64,000 nucleotides of DNA from Linanthus parryae (GCA_023055425.1 JALGPY010000014.1:13228501-13292500), one strand, 5' to 3'; positions 12,315-23,304 are shown, counted from the stretch's first letter. Notes: generated by a model from the sequence alone, not told the origin. Program-made: numbers and translations.

Positions 12315-12566
12315 GTTGTTAATTTTTCGAAGTATCAAAAAAAAAGAAAAATATGTTGTTAAGTTTGGTATTGGTAATCAAGGTTCTCAAGCATCATCAT
12401 GTGATCCGAGAGGTAAAGGTAAGGCAAAATGGGTTCTTTATATAAGAGTAGACAAACAACCACCACGGGTCGAATTGCGTCTCGGAATTATTGTTGTACA
12501 TTAACCAAAATTATTTCTTACAATAATCCGAGGAAGAAATAGAATCAATAGATGTAATTGATTCGT

Positions 12567-12800
12567 GGAAAAATCATGCAACCAACTATCCCATTATTTC
12601 TACTATGGCACGTGGTTTACTAACCCCTTCCGCTTCTACAGTCCCTTCGGAATCAACTTTTAGTGCAGGTAAACGAGTGTTGTCGGAGAAAAGATCATGT
12701 CTAACTCGAAGATGTTGGAGGTACTCATACGCCCAAAGGATTGGAGCGACGCCAACAGACGCACACAAGACCTACACCCTTTGGACGTGGCCGTGAGCGA
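12567..12800 (+). pseudogene. hAT transposase C-terminal dimerisation domain, broken
   Basis: Downstream of the LINE tail, the frame around 12567-12796 reads WKNHATNYPIISTMARGLL, then STVPSESTFSAGKRVL, then EKRSCLT. This is the conserved hAT dimerisation block (general pattern W..N...YP.LS..A...L..P.S...SE..FS..G.V......L). After that the frame degrades. Position close to the right TIR and orientation agree with it being the 3' end of the hAT transposase gene. The N-terminal BED finger and catalytic core are not found. Confidence 0.82.
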
Positions 12801-13392
12801 AATTTACCAAGATTTGGGAATAGGCGAGGACACTCCGCTAGATCAAGACGAATAGTTTGAAAAAATAAGTTCTTATTTCAATAAGTTCATTTCAAAAAGT
12901 TCGTATGTAATTTAGAAAAAATGCAAATGATTGGTAGTTGAGTGAGTGCCAACCTAGTTGGGATGTACTTAAGCTATAGTGATGCATATTTTTCTAACAT
13001 TTTATATCTTAATTAATACAAGTTTATTTCTTTTTTTTTATTATTATTTGTCCAATTTTATATTTTTACATTTATTATTTGCCACAAACCACCCTAAAAC
13101 AAACAAGGAAAATAAAGAAAAAAAACTGTCCATACCCGGTTTAGAACCGGAACCGAACCGGTTAACCCAACCGGTTTCGGTCCACGGTTCCGGTCCGATT
13201 CTGGTTATACCAAGAATTCGGTTCCGGTTTAACAGAACCGAAATATTCAAAATAACCGACTAACCGAACCGAAATTGACCGGTTTGGCTTCCACCGGTTC
13301 GGTTCTGGTTCGGGTTCGGTTCTAACCGAATAAGCAGCTCTATTCCACGTGCTTCCTTAAACATGGAGGCGGAATAGACTACTGGTGCAAGA

Positions 13393-13659
13393 TACCACGC
13401 CGATTCTTCTCTTTCTTCCCATTTTGAATTTTACCAATATCCACTGGGTCACTTTGACCCGGTGATTGGATTGTAGAATGATGCAACTTTTTGATAATCT
13501 TTTCATAGTGTTGTAGAGTAAAAACTGCTCTATAACACAGTGAAACAGTTATAAAAAAAGCACCATATTGCGATCCAAATCATTCGATCAAAGTGACCCA
13601 TAAACGAGTCAAAAAATTAAAATAGGGAGAAAGAGAAGAATCAGAGTGGACTAGTGGTA
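13393..13659. mobile_element. Stowaway-like MITE, about 267 bp
   Basis: The two halves are inverted repeats: taccacgccgattcttctc at the left matches the complement of the right end (gaagaatcagagtgg...gtggta). The inner half shares clear similarity with the better preserved element at 23305-23564 (cactgggtcactttgaccc here, cactgggttactttcatcc there), so both belong to one family. Confidence 0.7.
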
Positions 13660-13728
13660 CTCGTTTTCCTTGATCACAAAGTACATGGAAGTTTGAACTC
13701 GAATGACCGAAAGTATGGTTGGTACAAT

Positions 13729-13954
13729 CAGGGGCGGATCCAGGATTTTCCCTCAGTGGGGGATTTTCCCTCAGTGGGGGCTAAATTTTAAAAACATAAA
13801 GTGTTAATGAATAAACATAAATAATAAGGGTTAATATTTAATTTCAGCGGGGGCTAAACTGAATTTATTTGACAAAATATAGGGTAAAATTATAATTTTA
13901 TAAAGTTGAGTGGGGACGATCGCCACCACATCTCAACATGTAGATCCGCCCCTG
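13729..13954. mobile_element. hAT-type MITE, 226 bp
   Basis: The terminal inverted repeats are caggggcggatc and gatccgcccctg, flanked by 8-bp target duplications with one mismatch (ggtacaat at 13721-13728, ggttcaat at 13955-13962). There is no coding capacity. A 20-bp stretch near the left end is tandemly doubled (gattttccctcagtggggg). Confidence 0.88.
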
Positions 13955-14212
13955 GGTTCAATGTTTATTTGCTTTACTTGGCAGCATTTTATAGAAGATG
14001 CACGTGAAATGGATTTTCACTTCCGGCTGTTGTAGTTCCTTGTCGATAGTGGAGTGGGCAGTGTTATGCTCATAATATCCATCAAGGAGAAGATGCATAA
14101 GACTACAATGCGGGTCCTTTGACCAGGGTTCCTTATTTTGCAACTAGAAACCTTATTTTGCTACATTTTCAGTATTCATTTAGATTATTGCGAAGACAGT
14201 GATTATAGTCTA

Positions 14213-14793
14213 GGGTAAAAGACACTTTCCACCCCTGTGTTTTGGTGAAAAGACACTTTGGTCCCCTGACGCTTGGACAATTCATCACACCACCCTTGTA
14301 ACGGAAAAATGTTAGGACACTTAGCACCCTTCTGTCAAGTTCCATATATGAAGCCAATTTTTCACATTTTTATGACAATTTTGCCCTTGCCTGTTTTTTT
14401 CCATGTTCCATGTTTTTGATGTTATTGGTTTTCTTAGTTTCAAAAAATATGATCTTCCTTTCAAAAAAAAAATGATATTGGTGTTCTTGTTTTTGGTTTC
14501 TTCCAATCTTCAAATCTATGAACATTAACACAATCACCACAACAAAATCCTTTCCAATTCACAACTACTACCATCACTACATTCCTCACCAATATCACCT
14601 TCTGTATCTGACAATCGACCACGAACGCTGCCCCCAACTCCAATCAAGAACTTCAATTCAAATTATGCGATGGAAATACCGAATCAACATTCCTAGTCAA
14701 ACGGGGAAGGTATAGTAAAGGAGAGCTAAGCTGGAACAGATACGAATTGGAAAAAGTTGCATAATCAAATTTGATGGAATTTACTAGAGTATT

Positions 14794-14836
<43 letters not shown>

Positions 14837-15672
14837 ATTCCTCTCAAACAAACCAGACCCAATCAGCACAAATGGAACAAAATGTGACATTGTTCTTGGG
14901 TCTCTGTCGAAGCCTCTCACAATTCCCATATCCATTTCAATTTGAGATCGGTGGTGGGGTTCGGAAAGGGAATTGGATGTGGAGTCAAGGCAAATATAGA
15001 CAAATGTGGGGGATTCAGAGGACAATTTTACGAATCGTATTTTAGTTCTCAGTTTCATGGACGGGGAGGGAGAGAGAGAGATTGGTTTTGGTTACAGTAA
15101 ATTGTTTTGGAGGATTGGCACTACCTGGAGATACACAAAATACGAACAACTAGTCAATCGTCATCCAACAGCGAATCGACGTTGACAAAACTCGGAAGAG
15201 GCGGCACTGTCGACCTCAGCGACGCCGATCTGGAAGCTGGTGGCGGCGTCGGCACCACCATCGTCCCTGACGCCATATATGGACGGTGGTTGTGGCGGGT
15301 TGGGTCAGCGATGGGGATGGAAATGTTGGGAGTTGTTGAAGGTGGATCTGGCGCCGGAGGTAGATGCGGAGGTGGACGTGTCGCCGACTGAAATTGAAAT
15401 AGATGGTAGTATTGGCGGAAGAGGAGATAAGGTAGAGAGAGAGGGAGAGAAAAAAAAGGTGAATGAGGTAATGAGAATACAAATAATGGTGGAGTGGGTT
15501 AGGGTGTGTAGTAATTTTAATGGATTACATTGGGTATAATGGTTTTTTATGAGCTCCGTTAGTCCTCCGCCAGCCTCTGTTAGTTCGAAGGGTGGTGTGA
15601 TGAATTGTCCAAACGTCAGGGGACCAAAGTGTCTTTTCACCAAAACACAGGGGTGGAAAGTGTCTTTTACCC
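14213..15672. mobile_element. MULE-type element with 85-bp TIRs and a perfect 9-bp TSD
   Basis: The left TIR (14213-14297) and right TIR (15588-15672) are inverted copies differing at about one position; both begin gggtaaaagacactttcc. The target duplication tatagtcta is present at 14204-14212 and 15673-15681. Long TIRs plus a 9-bp TSD are diagnostic of Mutator-like elements. The interior (1.29 kb) has no transposase. It contains a (CT)n run at 14796-14830 and a GC-richer portion at 15180-15420 that could be captured host sequence (Pack-MULE), though I cannot name the source. Confidence 0.92.
14796..14830. repeat. (CT)n microsatellite
   Basis: This is a perfect CT dinucleotide run of about 35 bases inside the MULE. 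Confidence 0.95.
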
Positions 15673-15681
15673 TATAGTCTA

Positions 15682-16009
15682 TAGATGTCATCAACATTGG
15701 GCTTAAGGTGTCTAATAAAATTCGAACGTACGAATTCCTCCTTAAGATTGAATTCTCTGGTTTGAATTTGATATGTAATTGCATTTGAATGTCCACGTTT
15801 TCAATATGGTATGGATTATGCTCATTGAATCGGGAAGTATTAGTTGGGTCATGTCCCACCATGTGACATGGTTGTATAGTGGGAAACGCACGACACTAAT
15901 CAAAAAAGTCTGATAAATGCATTTGTTTGGCCAAGTCATAAGGATTGAGGCATAGGGATAAGATTATACATGTCGTTTATTTATACCACGTTTGAGTACA
16001 GTTAAAGCA
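15682..16009. other. Spacer between MULE and repeat
   Basis: AT-rich sequence. I see no gene or paired repeat here. Confidence 0.5.
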
Positions 16010-16206
16010 ATGTCTACAACAGTACAAGTTAACCTGTTTTCTACCTCCTTCATGTATTTGCCTAAGTAACTTTAGAGTCAATTGTCCTGTTTGAATTGCA
16101 AAGTTTTATAGTTTAAAAAACTTAATTTGTGTAGTGTTTGGATACGAGAGTTTTGAATTGACGTTAAATTAAAGTTATCAAACATGTCTATCCAAACAGG
16201 GTCAAT
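16010..16206. repeat. Direct repeat, copy 1 (left of the 16210 element)
   Basis: About 170-190 bases (from ctgttttctacctcc to ctatccaaacagggtcaat) recur at 17665-17855 with scattered differences. Shared words include gagtcaattgtcctgtt and caaacatgtctatc. The pair brackets the element at 16210-17629. Confidence 0.8.
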
Positions 16207-16209
16207 AAT

Positions 16210-17629
16210 GGGCCTGTTTGGATGAGCGGAAGTAAATGAGCGGTTTTGCTAAAGATCTACATTCATCTGGAGTGTTTGGATGAGGTAGCTAAAAGTAGAT
16301 TGATGTAATTATTGTAATAAATTAATAATACAATATTAATGAAAATGGTAATTTATTGCAACAATGGTTAATTTGGAAAATAGAACGGTGCTAATTTGGG
16401 GATGGGATTTGCTCCGGTAGTCATTTATCTGGTACACATACAGTTCGTATCTAATGGTCTAGGTGGTGACACGTGCCCACCATCGGAAGACACATGTCAA
16501 AGCTAAAAGTAACCCCACACGCAACATTTCTTCTCATACTCTCATCTACTGTATCTCTCTACATTCATCCTCTTACTAAGTCGTCGCCGCCGGGGAAGCC
16601 ATTGTAACGACATCCGCCATATTCACCGCTGCCATAACTTCCACCGCCTCAGGTTTACTCATCTTCTAACAATCAGTTGCAGAAAGATTGTTGGCATGTT
16701 TCTAACATGCGAACAGAGCAATGGGTTTCAGCAAGAGGTTTTCACCGGAATCATTGACCTCCAATCGAAGTGCAGTGACATACATGATCGAAATCTCTAC
16801 CATCGTTTCGATTCGATGCTGATAATTTTCATGTCCGACAAATTCGCCTTTCCTTCCCCTCACCAATTTTAAACCATCGTTTCCAATCGTCAGCCATCGT
16901 CGCCTTCCCATCTCTCTATACCAACCCAGTCAAATTAGAATTAGAATAATGTGTTTCCGACGATATGAGTCTCAGCTTCGAAATGGAGATAAGAAGAAGA
17001 ACAGAGGATATCAAAGTTAAATTAAGAATATCAAAATTAAACAGAGGATATCAAAATTGAATCCGAAATGGAGATTCGACGATATGATTTTACGCATATA
17101 AACCCTTTCTAAGTGCAATAGAAAAGATCCAGCGACAGAATTTGCAAGAGCCAGAGAGATGGGAGTCGTCGGCGGCGGTTACATAGAGAACTCAGAACAC
17201 GGTTGTTTAAAGAGAGAGGTGACCTAAGTAAGAGGAAAGCGCGTGGTACAATTTTTAGCTTTTATTGTGTCTTTTTCAGTGCTACGTGTCATCATCACCA
17301 CCGTCTGATTCGAACTGTATATATACCGGAGGGATGAAAACCAGAGCAAATCCGATCCCGCTAATTTGGAGGAGATCTCACGATTTTTAACTAATTTGAC
17401 AAATGGCTCCAATGGTTGAGTGACACGTGAAAGTGGAGAACAAATTGCGGCTTAAAATGGTAACCAACTCCAAAAGTTCAGGATTTTCCAAGATTTTTCG
17501 GAATTCCGGGTAACAAATTCCGGAGTCCTTCTGGTTTTCGGAATTCCGGATGTTAGGTAGATTTTTGACCATTTTTTCATATTATTGACTCTGTAGTTCA
17601 TCTCTACTTCCTTGGATCCAAACACACCC
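16210..17629. mobile_element. TIR element (gggcctgtttggat type), host of a nested MULE
   Basis: The left end gggcctgtttggat is matched in inverted orientation by the right end atccaaacacaccc. The flanking triplet aat occurs on both sides (16207-16209, 17630-17632), suggesting a 3-bp TSD. Without the nested MULE the element is about 450 bp. I see no coding sequence. Confidence 0.6.
16399..17359. mobile_element. MULE-type element (961 bp), nested, perfect 9-bp TSD
   Basis: The ends gggatgggatttgctc and gagcaaatccgatccc are inverted. A second inverted block (ggtacacatacagttcg near 16431, matched near 17315) shows long TIRs. The 9-bp duplication gctaatttg flanks it at 16390-16398 and 17360-17368. 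The interior has no recognisable transposase. Confidence 0.85.
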
Positions 17630-17664
17630 AATATAGCAAATTTAGAGGATGAGGGTTTGGTGGA

Positions 17665-17855
17665 AAAAACTATTGTACTGTTTTCTACCTCTTTCATGTT
17701 TTTACCTAAGTAATTTTAGAGTCAATTGTCCTGTTCAATTCCAAAATTTTTAGGTTAAAAAACTTAATCTTTGTTGTGCTTGGACACGAGAGTTGAGTTT
17801 GAATTCTGATGCTGAGATTACCAAACATGTCTATCTAAACAAGGTCAATATAATA
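17665..17855. repeat. Direct repeat, copy 2 (right of the 16210 element)
   Basis: This is a diverged second copy of 16010-16206, in the same orientation. Confidence 0.78.
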
Positions 17856-17876
17856 TGGCATTTTTAGAGCATCTCC

Positions 17877-18872
17877 AATCCATTGCTTTTTTCCCCTCCC
17901 CTCACCTCACCTCCCCCTCCCCCTCCCCCGCACGGGCCCACCATTTTCCCCCTCCCCCTCCCCCTCCCCCTCCCCTTCTACCAAACTACTAATCCTCTTC
18001 AACCCATTTCTTTCCCCCCACCCAAAAAGTTAATTTGTAATATATATTTAATGATTTAAAAATGAATTATTAATACCAAAAAAGTAAATGTAAAATTGTT
18101 TACCAATATATATATATATACACACACATACACAAAAAAGATGTTAATAATAATAACAATGGTAATAATACTAATAATAATTAAAATAATATTAACAAAC
18201 AAAACTAGTATTCGAAAAAATAACGATTACAAGTACGAAAAAGTCGTTATTACAAGAAATAAAATTAAACGCTAATACAAAAATGCAAGGAGTAGAGCGA
18301 TAAAACACACAAATTGAAATAAACCAACCTAACAACGATTACATAAAATAGTTCTTTAGTTAGTTGAAAGGATTAAATTTTTGTTCAGACACATTGGCCG
18401 AACTTCCATAAGCACTTCCAAATAAGCTTTTCCGAATCTTTTTTTCGTAAATATACTTTCTAACAATAGTGAATACATTATTAATTTTATTAAATAATAC
18501 AAAATAAAATTTATTAATCATAATAATAAAATACATAATATAATCATAAAATATTAGTATGTGTAATTAAAATTATCAAATATTTCAATTAATTAATCAT
18601 TCCATGTAGGGGGAGGGGGAGGGGATATCCATGGGGAAATCCCCCCTAACCATCCCTCACCCAAGACAAAATTTATCCCCATAGCACCCCCTCCCCCTCC
18701 CCCTCCCCCTCCCCCCCCCCCCATGGGGTTGGACATGAACCGTATTTTTATACGATTTTCCCCTTCCCCCTCCCCCTCCCCCATGGAGTTGGAGATGCCC
18801 TGAGGGGAAGGGGAGGGGGAGGGGGAGGTGGAGGTGAGGGGAGGGGGAAAAAGCAATGGGTTGGAGATGCTC
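17877..18872. mobile_element. PIF/Harbinger-like element with TTA TSD and C-rich/G-rich blocks
   Basis: The ends gagcatctccaatccattgc and its near-inverse gcaatgggttggagatgctc are flanked by tta on both sides (17874-17876, 18873-18875). TTA duplications and 'GAGCATCTCCAA' ends fit Harbinger/Tourist-like plant elements. The arms are long cccctccc/gggaggg arrays (17893-17985, 18603-18625, 18690-18722, 18760-18785, 18805-18850). A second copy of the terminal motif (ggagttggagatgccc, 18785) suggests nesting or internal duplication. The centre is AT-rich and non-coding. Confidence 0.8.
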
Positions 18873-18930
18873 TTAGAGGATGGGGGGTTCCGGTGGAAAA
18901 AAACTATACTCATGTGGCACGACCCGTAAA

Positions 18931-19192
18931 TAACTGGTGAAAGGAGGCCTAAAAATAAAGGACCTCTATGTTTACTTCTAATGTTCAGATCTAGGGCTTG
19001 CATACTAGCTCGAGAGAAATGAATGAGGCTCCAGCAGTAGACAGAGAGACGACGGGGATGTTCCCGGAGGAGGGTGGTTGCCCCTCTCTGCTACTCGCCG
19101 GAGCCCATGACTTCACGCTCAACACATTCAACCGCCCTCCCACCTCCACCTCCACGCTTCTGTTGCTGCCTCTCTGAATCAATGCATCTACA

Positions 19193-19250
<58 letters not shown>

Positions 19251-19777
19251 CATACATATTCGTTTGGGTAAATTGCATTTTCACCCCCTTGTGGTTTTGG
19301 TTGATACGAGGCAGTGACGATGAATTTTCTTTCGAGCAAATGAATCAATAGGCATGGAGATCGGATCCGCCGGTTGGCGGGGCAACAACGCGGAGGCTGT
19401 TTGGGCCAGTGTAGTTGCAGCCACAGGCGGAGTCGTTCTCGGCCGTTCGTTCAATCTAAACAGATCTGAGCCTCCTCTCCCTCACCTTCGATCTTAGGTC
19501 CCGACGGTGTTGGTGGTGGTGATTGTGAAATGCTCCAAGTGCCTGTTTGGAATCCCTGTTTTTGCAGTATAAACATTTGGCTTGGTGATGTTCTGTGGAT
19601 GTTTGTTAGCCTCTGGTACTTTTTGCTGATACCAAACAGGCTCTTAGTAATAATTCAGTGCACTTGGATTTGCTTCAGGGTCAAGAATGAGGCTCACTCA
19701 GCTGGAGAGATCTGAGGTTTGACCCTCTCTGCAATTTCTTGCTCTGGAGCCGGTGATTTCTCAACTTTTTAATCAAA
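18931..19777. repeat. Tandem-array unit, copy A
   Basis: This is the first and longest copy of an unidentified repeat. The order of landmarks is agctcgagagaaatgaatgag, gttcccggagg, ctctctgctactcgccggag, a microsatellite, gattcgttctcggccgttc-like, cagatctgagcctc, gtgcctgtttggaatccc, ataccaaacaggctctta and gccggtgatttctcaac. The same order recurs in copies B and D, and in part in copy C. On the minus strand the region holds short related reading frames (SSREGQPPSG...), but there is no continuous gene. Confidence 0.85.
19208..19246. repeat. (TG)n(TA)n microsatellite
   Basis: A TG run leads into about 19 perfect TA units inside array copy A. Copies B and D carry CT or TG runs at the same place, so the site has diverged between copies. 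Confidence 0.93.
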
Positions 19778-20783
19778 AGCCCTACAACTACTCTGTTTCT
19801 TTCTCTTAACTCTTGACATGTTAATGTATTGTCATTGCCACCACTTAGGAGATACTACAACTTTATGTTTTGTCATTGTCATAGACCTGCTTCAAAGCTA
19901 AAACAAAAATAATAAAAGATAAATTTAAACAAAACGTAATAGAAATACAGTTAGAGGTGATCTTACCTTTATGTTTTCGCGTCACAAAGTCCAACATAGT
20001 TGAGACTTCCCACGATGAAAACCTTGCTTTGGTTTTTAGTTCGCCATTTATCTCGTAAAATGTTTTCCCTTGTAAAATACTTTTACTCAAATGATGTAAA
20101 TGATTTACACGTTTAAAATCCATAAGCCATTTTCTACCAGAAAGTGAAGGAGCATGACAAAAACTCATACAAACACCTCCACCACCCAGTACCACCATTG
20201 CCGCCACCCACCTCCCCACCACTGCCATCGCTGTCAATTAATTAATTTTTTGTTTTATGTAATTTGGTTTAAAAAATATCTAATGCACAAGCAGAATGTT
20301 TTGCAAGTTTCAACCAACCAAAGAACTGTTTCACGATAAATATTTTACGCGTATAATATTTCCTTTGTAAAATCCCATGAATGCATGGTGTGGTGTGGCC
20401 CGTGGGATGCTCTTTTCGTAGCTGTGAGAAGTTTGGTATCATCCTTCATTTGCTTGTTTTTGCATGCCACTTGGTCTGGCTTATAACCTATAGTTTCCTC
20501 CAGCTTTCTATTACAATACTCCAGTAAACGCACTATGCTAGGGCGGAAGTAATAACTAGCTAGCAGTATGTTACAGAGTTGGAGGAAACTAAAGGTTGGC
20601 TATGAGCCAGACCAAGTGGCATGCTAACAATTGGATTAGTGTAAATATAGGATTAAGTGAGAGACCAAGTTAGAGCATTACCGCTGATGCTCTCATTCAT
20701 TGTTTTTAGGCACGTTCTGAAAACAGTTTAGGGTTGAGGATTATTAGTTAACAAATGTCATGGGAACAGTTTAGGGTTTATTC
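19778..20783. other. Spacer between array copies A and B, with a second dispersed repeat
   Basis: There is no gene. Sequence at about 20030-20230 (cgtaaaatgttttccct ... acacctccaccaccc) is related to 24565-24790. An inverted pair of about 55 bases (20462-20522 and 20574-20626; ccacttggtctggctta and its complement) also lies here, as would be expected for the arms of a small hairpin element. Confidence 0.6.
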
Positions 20784-21520
20784 ATCTCGAGAGAATGAAT
20801 GAGGCTCCAGCTGATAGAGAGACTACAGGATGTTCCCGGTGGTTGTCGTCTCTGCTACTTGCTGGAGCTGATGATTTCATCTCACAATCATCTCCACCTA
20901 CACCTCGACACTTCTTTCTCTCTCTTTCTCTCTCTCTCTCTCTGAATACACACACTAAAAATTGGCTTGATAACCTGCTGGCGAATTGGTCTTTGAAAAA
21001 TACCCTCAATGTATGATACGAGGCTGTGATGATAAAATTATCTCGAGAAGATGACTCAGGCCCGGAGATCGGTTTCTGCGTGTTGGCGGGGCAACTCGGA
21101 GGGTTTTTGGCCACTCTAGTTGCAGCCACTTCGGATTCGTTCTCGGCCGTTCACTCTTAACAGATCTGAGCCTCTCCCTAACCTTCGACTTCGATCTGAA
21201 GAGATCTTAGGTCCCGACGGTGGTGGTGGCTGCAATGGTAGTGATTGTGATTGTGTCTGGTGAGATGGTCCAAGTGCCTGTTTGGCGTCACTGTTTTGCG
21301 GTATAAATGTTTGGCTTGGTGATGTCCACGGATGCTCGCTAGCCTCTGTTAATTTAAGCTGATACCAAACAGGCTCTTAATGATGTTCAGTGCTATTGGA
21401 GTTGATTACATGGTGCAGGCTCAAGAATGAGGCTCACTCTGCAGAGAGATGAGATGTTTTTCAGGGGTTGGTTGACCCTCTCTGCATTTGCTTTGGAGCC
21501 AGTGATTTCTGTACTTCTTA
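20784..21520. repeat. Tandem-array unit, copy B
   Basis: The landmark order is the same as in copy A, starting ctcgagagaatgaatgag and ending near agccagtgatttctg. It contains a CT microsatellite at about 20922-20942. Confidence 0.85.
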
Positions 21521-21756
21521 TTCAGCAACCCTCATCTCTGTGTTGCAAATACACATGCATACATAGATACTTGGTCTGTTTCTACCGTGATTTCTGAACT
21601 TTTTGAACCAGTTATTTGGATGGCAAAACAATGCTAATTTTTAATCACCGTGTCATAAAGGTAGTATATTTACTTGTTAAAACCTTGATAAATGAATAAT
21701 CTTGGGACTGTAAAAAGTTATTAATTTGGCAAAGTTATTTGTTTGTCAAAAATTCA

Positions 21757-21966
21757 TTTATCAAGGTTTTACTGTATAAATGCAATACATGAGTTGAAGG
21801 ACAGAAACTACCCTTTGAGAGGCTGTGATGATTACTTTCTAGAGCCTACAATTTTAGGCTATGATTCGACTAGGATCTTGGCATGGCAACCTGGATCTCC
21901 CCCTGTTGCAGCCATGGCGGTGTCTGACATAGCCTGATCCCATTCACAGATCTAAGCCTCCCCTTC
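21757..21966. repeat. Second array repeat (tttatcaaggttttactg), copy 1
   Basis: About 205 bases from tttatcaaggttttactg to gatcccattcacagatct recur at 23567-23768 in the same orientation with few changes. This shows that the duplicated unit was larger than the A-D repeat alone. Confidence 0.85.
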
Positions 21967-21984
21967 CATGCCAATTGTACTATC

Positions 21985-22330
21985 ACTCCGTCCCAGCTCT
22001 TTCTGGTAAATCACAATTTCACCCCTTCTGGTTTTGGTTGATACAAGGCTATGACGATGAATTTTCTGGAGCAAATGAATCCGGCATAGAGATCTCATCC
22101 TCGTGTTGGCGGGGCAACGCGGAGGCTCCTTGGCCACTTTAGTTGCAGCCACGACAGATTCGTTCTCGGCCGATCACTCTAAACAGATCTGAGCCGCTCC
22201 CTAACCTTCAATCTTCAGAGATCTTCTGAAGCTGGTGATGATGATTGTGTCTGGTGAGATGCTCCAAGTGCCTGTTCGGAATCACTGTTTTTTTGCGGTT
22301 TCAACGTTTGGAAATTAAACATGGTCTTGA
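21985..22330. repeat. Tandem-array unit, copy C (partial)
   Basis: Only the central landmarks are present: ggttttggttgatacaagg, tgttggcggggcaacgc, cagatctgagccgctccc and gtgcctgttcggaatcac. The left part and the right end are missing. Confidence 0.78.
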
Positions 22331-22426
22331 ACTGGCTGGTGAATTTGTCTCTACCCAAATGAGTTTAAAAAAAACACCCTGTTTTTAATCAAAGTTGATT
22401 AAAAATAGGGATGCCAAACATGCACT

Positions 22427-23127
22427 AAGTGGTGAAAGGAGGACGTAAAGGGCCTCTATGTTCACTTCTTCTGTTCAGATCTAGGGTTTGCCTACTAGCT
22501 CGAGAAATGGATGAGGCTCCAGCGAAGAGTGAGTACGGGATGTTCCCGGAGGGTGGTTGCCCCTCTCTGCTACTCGCCGGAGTCGATGATTTCACATTCA
22601 ACCGCCCTCCCACCTCCACCTCCACGCTTCTGTTTCTCTCTCTCTCTGAATCAATACATCTTTATGTGTGTGTATAAATTGCACTTTCACCCCCTTCTGG
22701 TTTTGGTTGCAACGAGGCTGTGAAGATGAGTTTTCTCGAGCATATGAATCGGCCATGGAGATCGGATCCGCGTGTTGGCGTGGCAATTCGGAGGCTTTTT
22801 GGCCACTGTAGTTGCAGCCACAGGCGGATTCGTTCTCGGCCGTTCAATCTAAACAGATCTGAGCCTCTCCCTCACCTTCGATCTCCAGAGATCTTAGGTC
22901 CAGACGGTGTTGGTATTGGTGCTATGAAATGCTTCAAGTGCCTGTTTGGAATCCCTGTTTTTTGCAGTATAAACTTTGGGCTTGGTAATGCTCTGGATGT
23001 TTGTTAGCCTCTGTTACTTTAAGCTGATACCAAACAGGCTCTTAGTTATAATTCAGTGCACTTGGATTTGACCCTCTCTGCAATTTCTTGCTCTGGAGCC
23101 GGTGATTTCTCAACTTTTTACTCAAAG
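22427..23127. repeat. Tandem-array unit, copy D
   Basis: This copy is nearly complete. It shares with copy A the left border (ggtgaaaggagg) and the right border (gccggtgatttctcaacttt), with a shorter microsatellite. It is closest to copy A in wording. Confidence 0.87.
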
Positions 23128-23130
23128 GCT

Positions 23131-23181
23131 TAATTACTTAATGCATACCCCCAGTGTCATGAAACTCTCACATTGCAAGAA
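23131..23181. repeat. Fragment of the 'taccccc' TIR element
   Basis: The stretch attacttaatgcataccccc followed by gaaactctcacattgcaa matches the left end of the element at 30714-31822, although only about 50 bases remain. Confidence 0.6.
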
Positions 23182-23304
23182 AGAACATCAATGTGTAATT
23201 GGTAAAAATAAGGTAATCTTTTCATGTTGTGGAAGATTCATTACGTGATGATTGCATTCTAGAGCTTGCAAAATTTCTGCTAGTATTTGTTTGTCAAACA
23301 TTTA

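Larger units (their letters stand above)
7441..12349 (+). mobile_element. L1-type non-LTR retrotransposon (LINE) with C-terminal RNase H, decayed
   Basis: On the plus strand the order is a short ORF1 remnant (from 7538), an EEP endonuclease (from 8174), reverse transcriptase (9625 on), a zf-RVT zinc finger, and an RVT_3-type RNase H domain ending at 12314, followed by an A-rich tail near 12338-12348. This is the layout of plant L1 elements that acquired an RNase H domain. It is inserted inside the hAT element. ORF2 is broken by at least a stop at 9083, frame changes between 9085 and 9625, and a frameshift near 11690, so it cannot be autonomous. The 5' boundary is uncertain and I found no convincing target-site duplication. 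Confidence 0.88.
6780..13342 (+). mobile_element. Decayed hAT transposon (6.56 kb) interrupted by a LINE
   Basis: The ends are inverted: tagagctgc at 6780 and gcagctcta ending at 13342. They are flanked by an 8-bp target-site duplication with one mismatch (ttccatgt at 6772-6779, ttccacgt at 13343-13350), the hallmark of hAT elements. Both ends carry dense subterminal repeats of the CGGTTCGG/AACCGG type (6795-7010 and 13135-13325), which could be transposase-binding sites. A TATA-like stretch (tataaatacc near 7148) and a CT-rich leader lie at the expected position for a transposase promoter. Near the right end, 12567-12800 encodes a broken hAT dimerisation domain. Between them sits an L1-type LINE (about 7441-12349), and most of the transposase gene is missing. 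Confidence 0.9.

Noticed and set aside
15107..15862. ORFs inside the MULE at 14213-15672 as possible captured genes
   Set aside because: The frames overlap on both strands and are low-complexity. No domain or splice structure is visible, so I report only the compositional oddity.
18593..19003. Glycine/proline-rich minus-strand ORF
   Set aside because: It is translated from the C-rich/G-rich arms of the Harbinger-like element.
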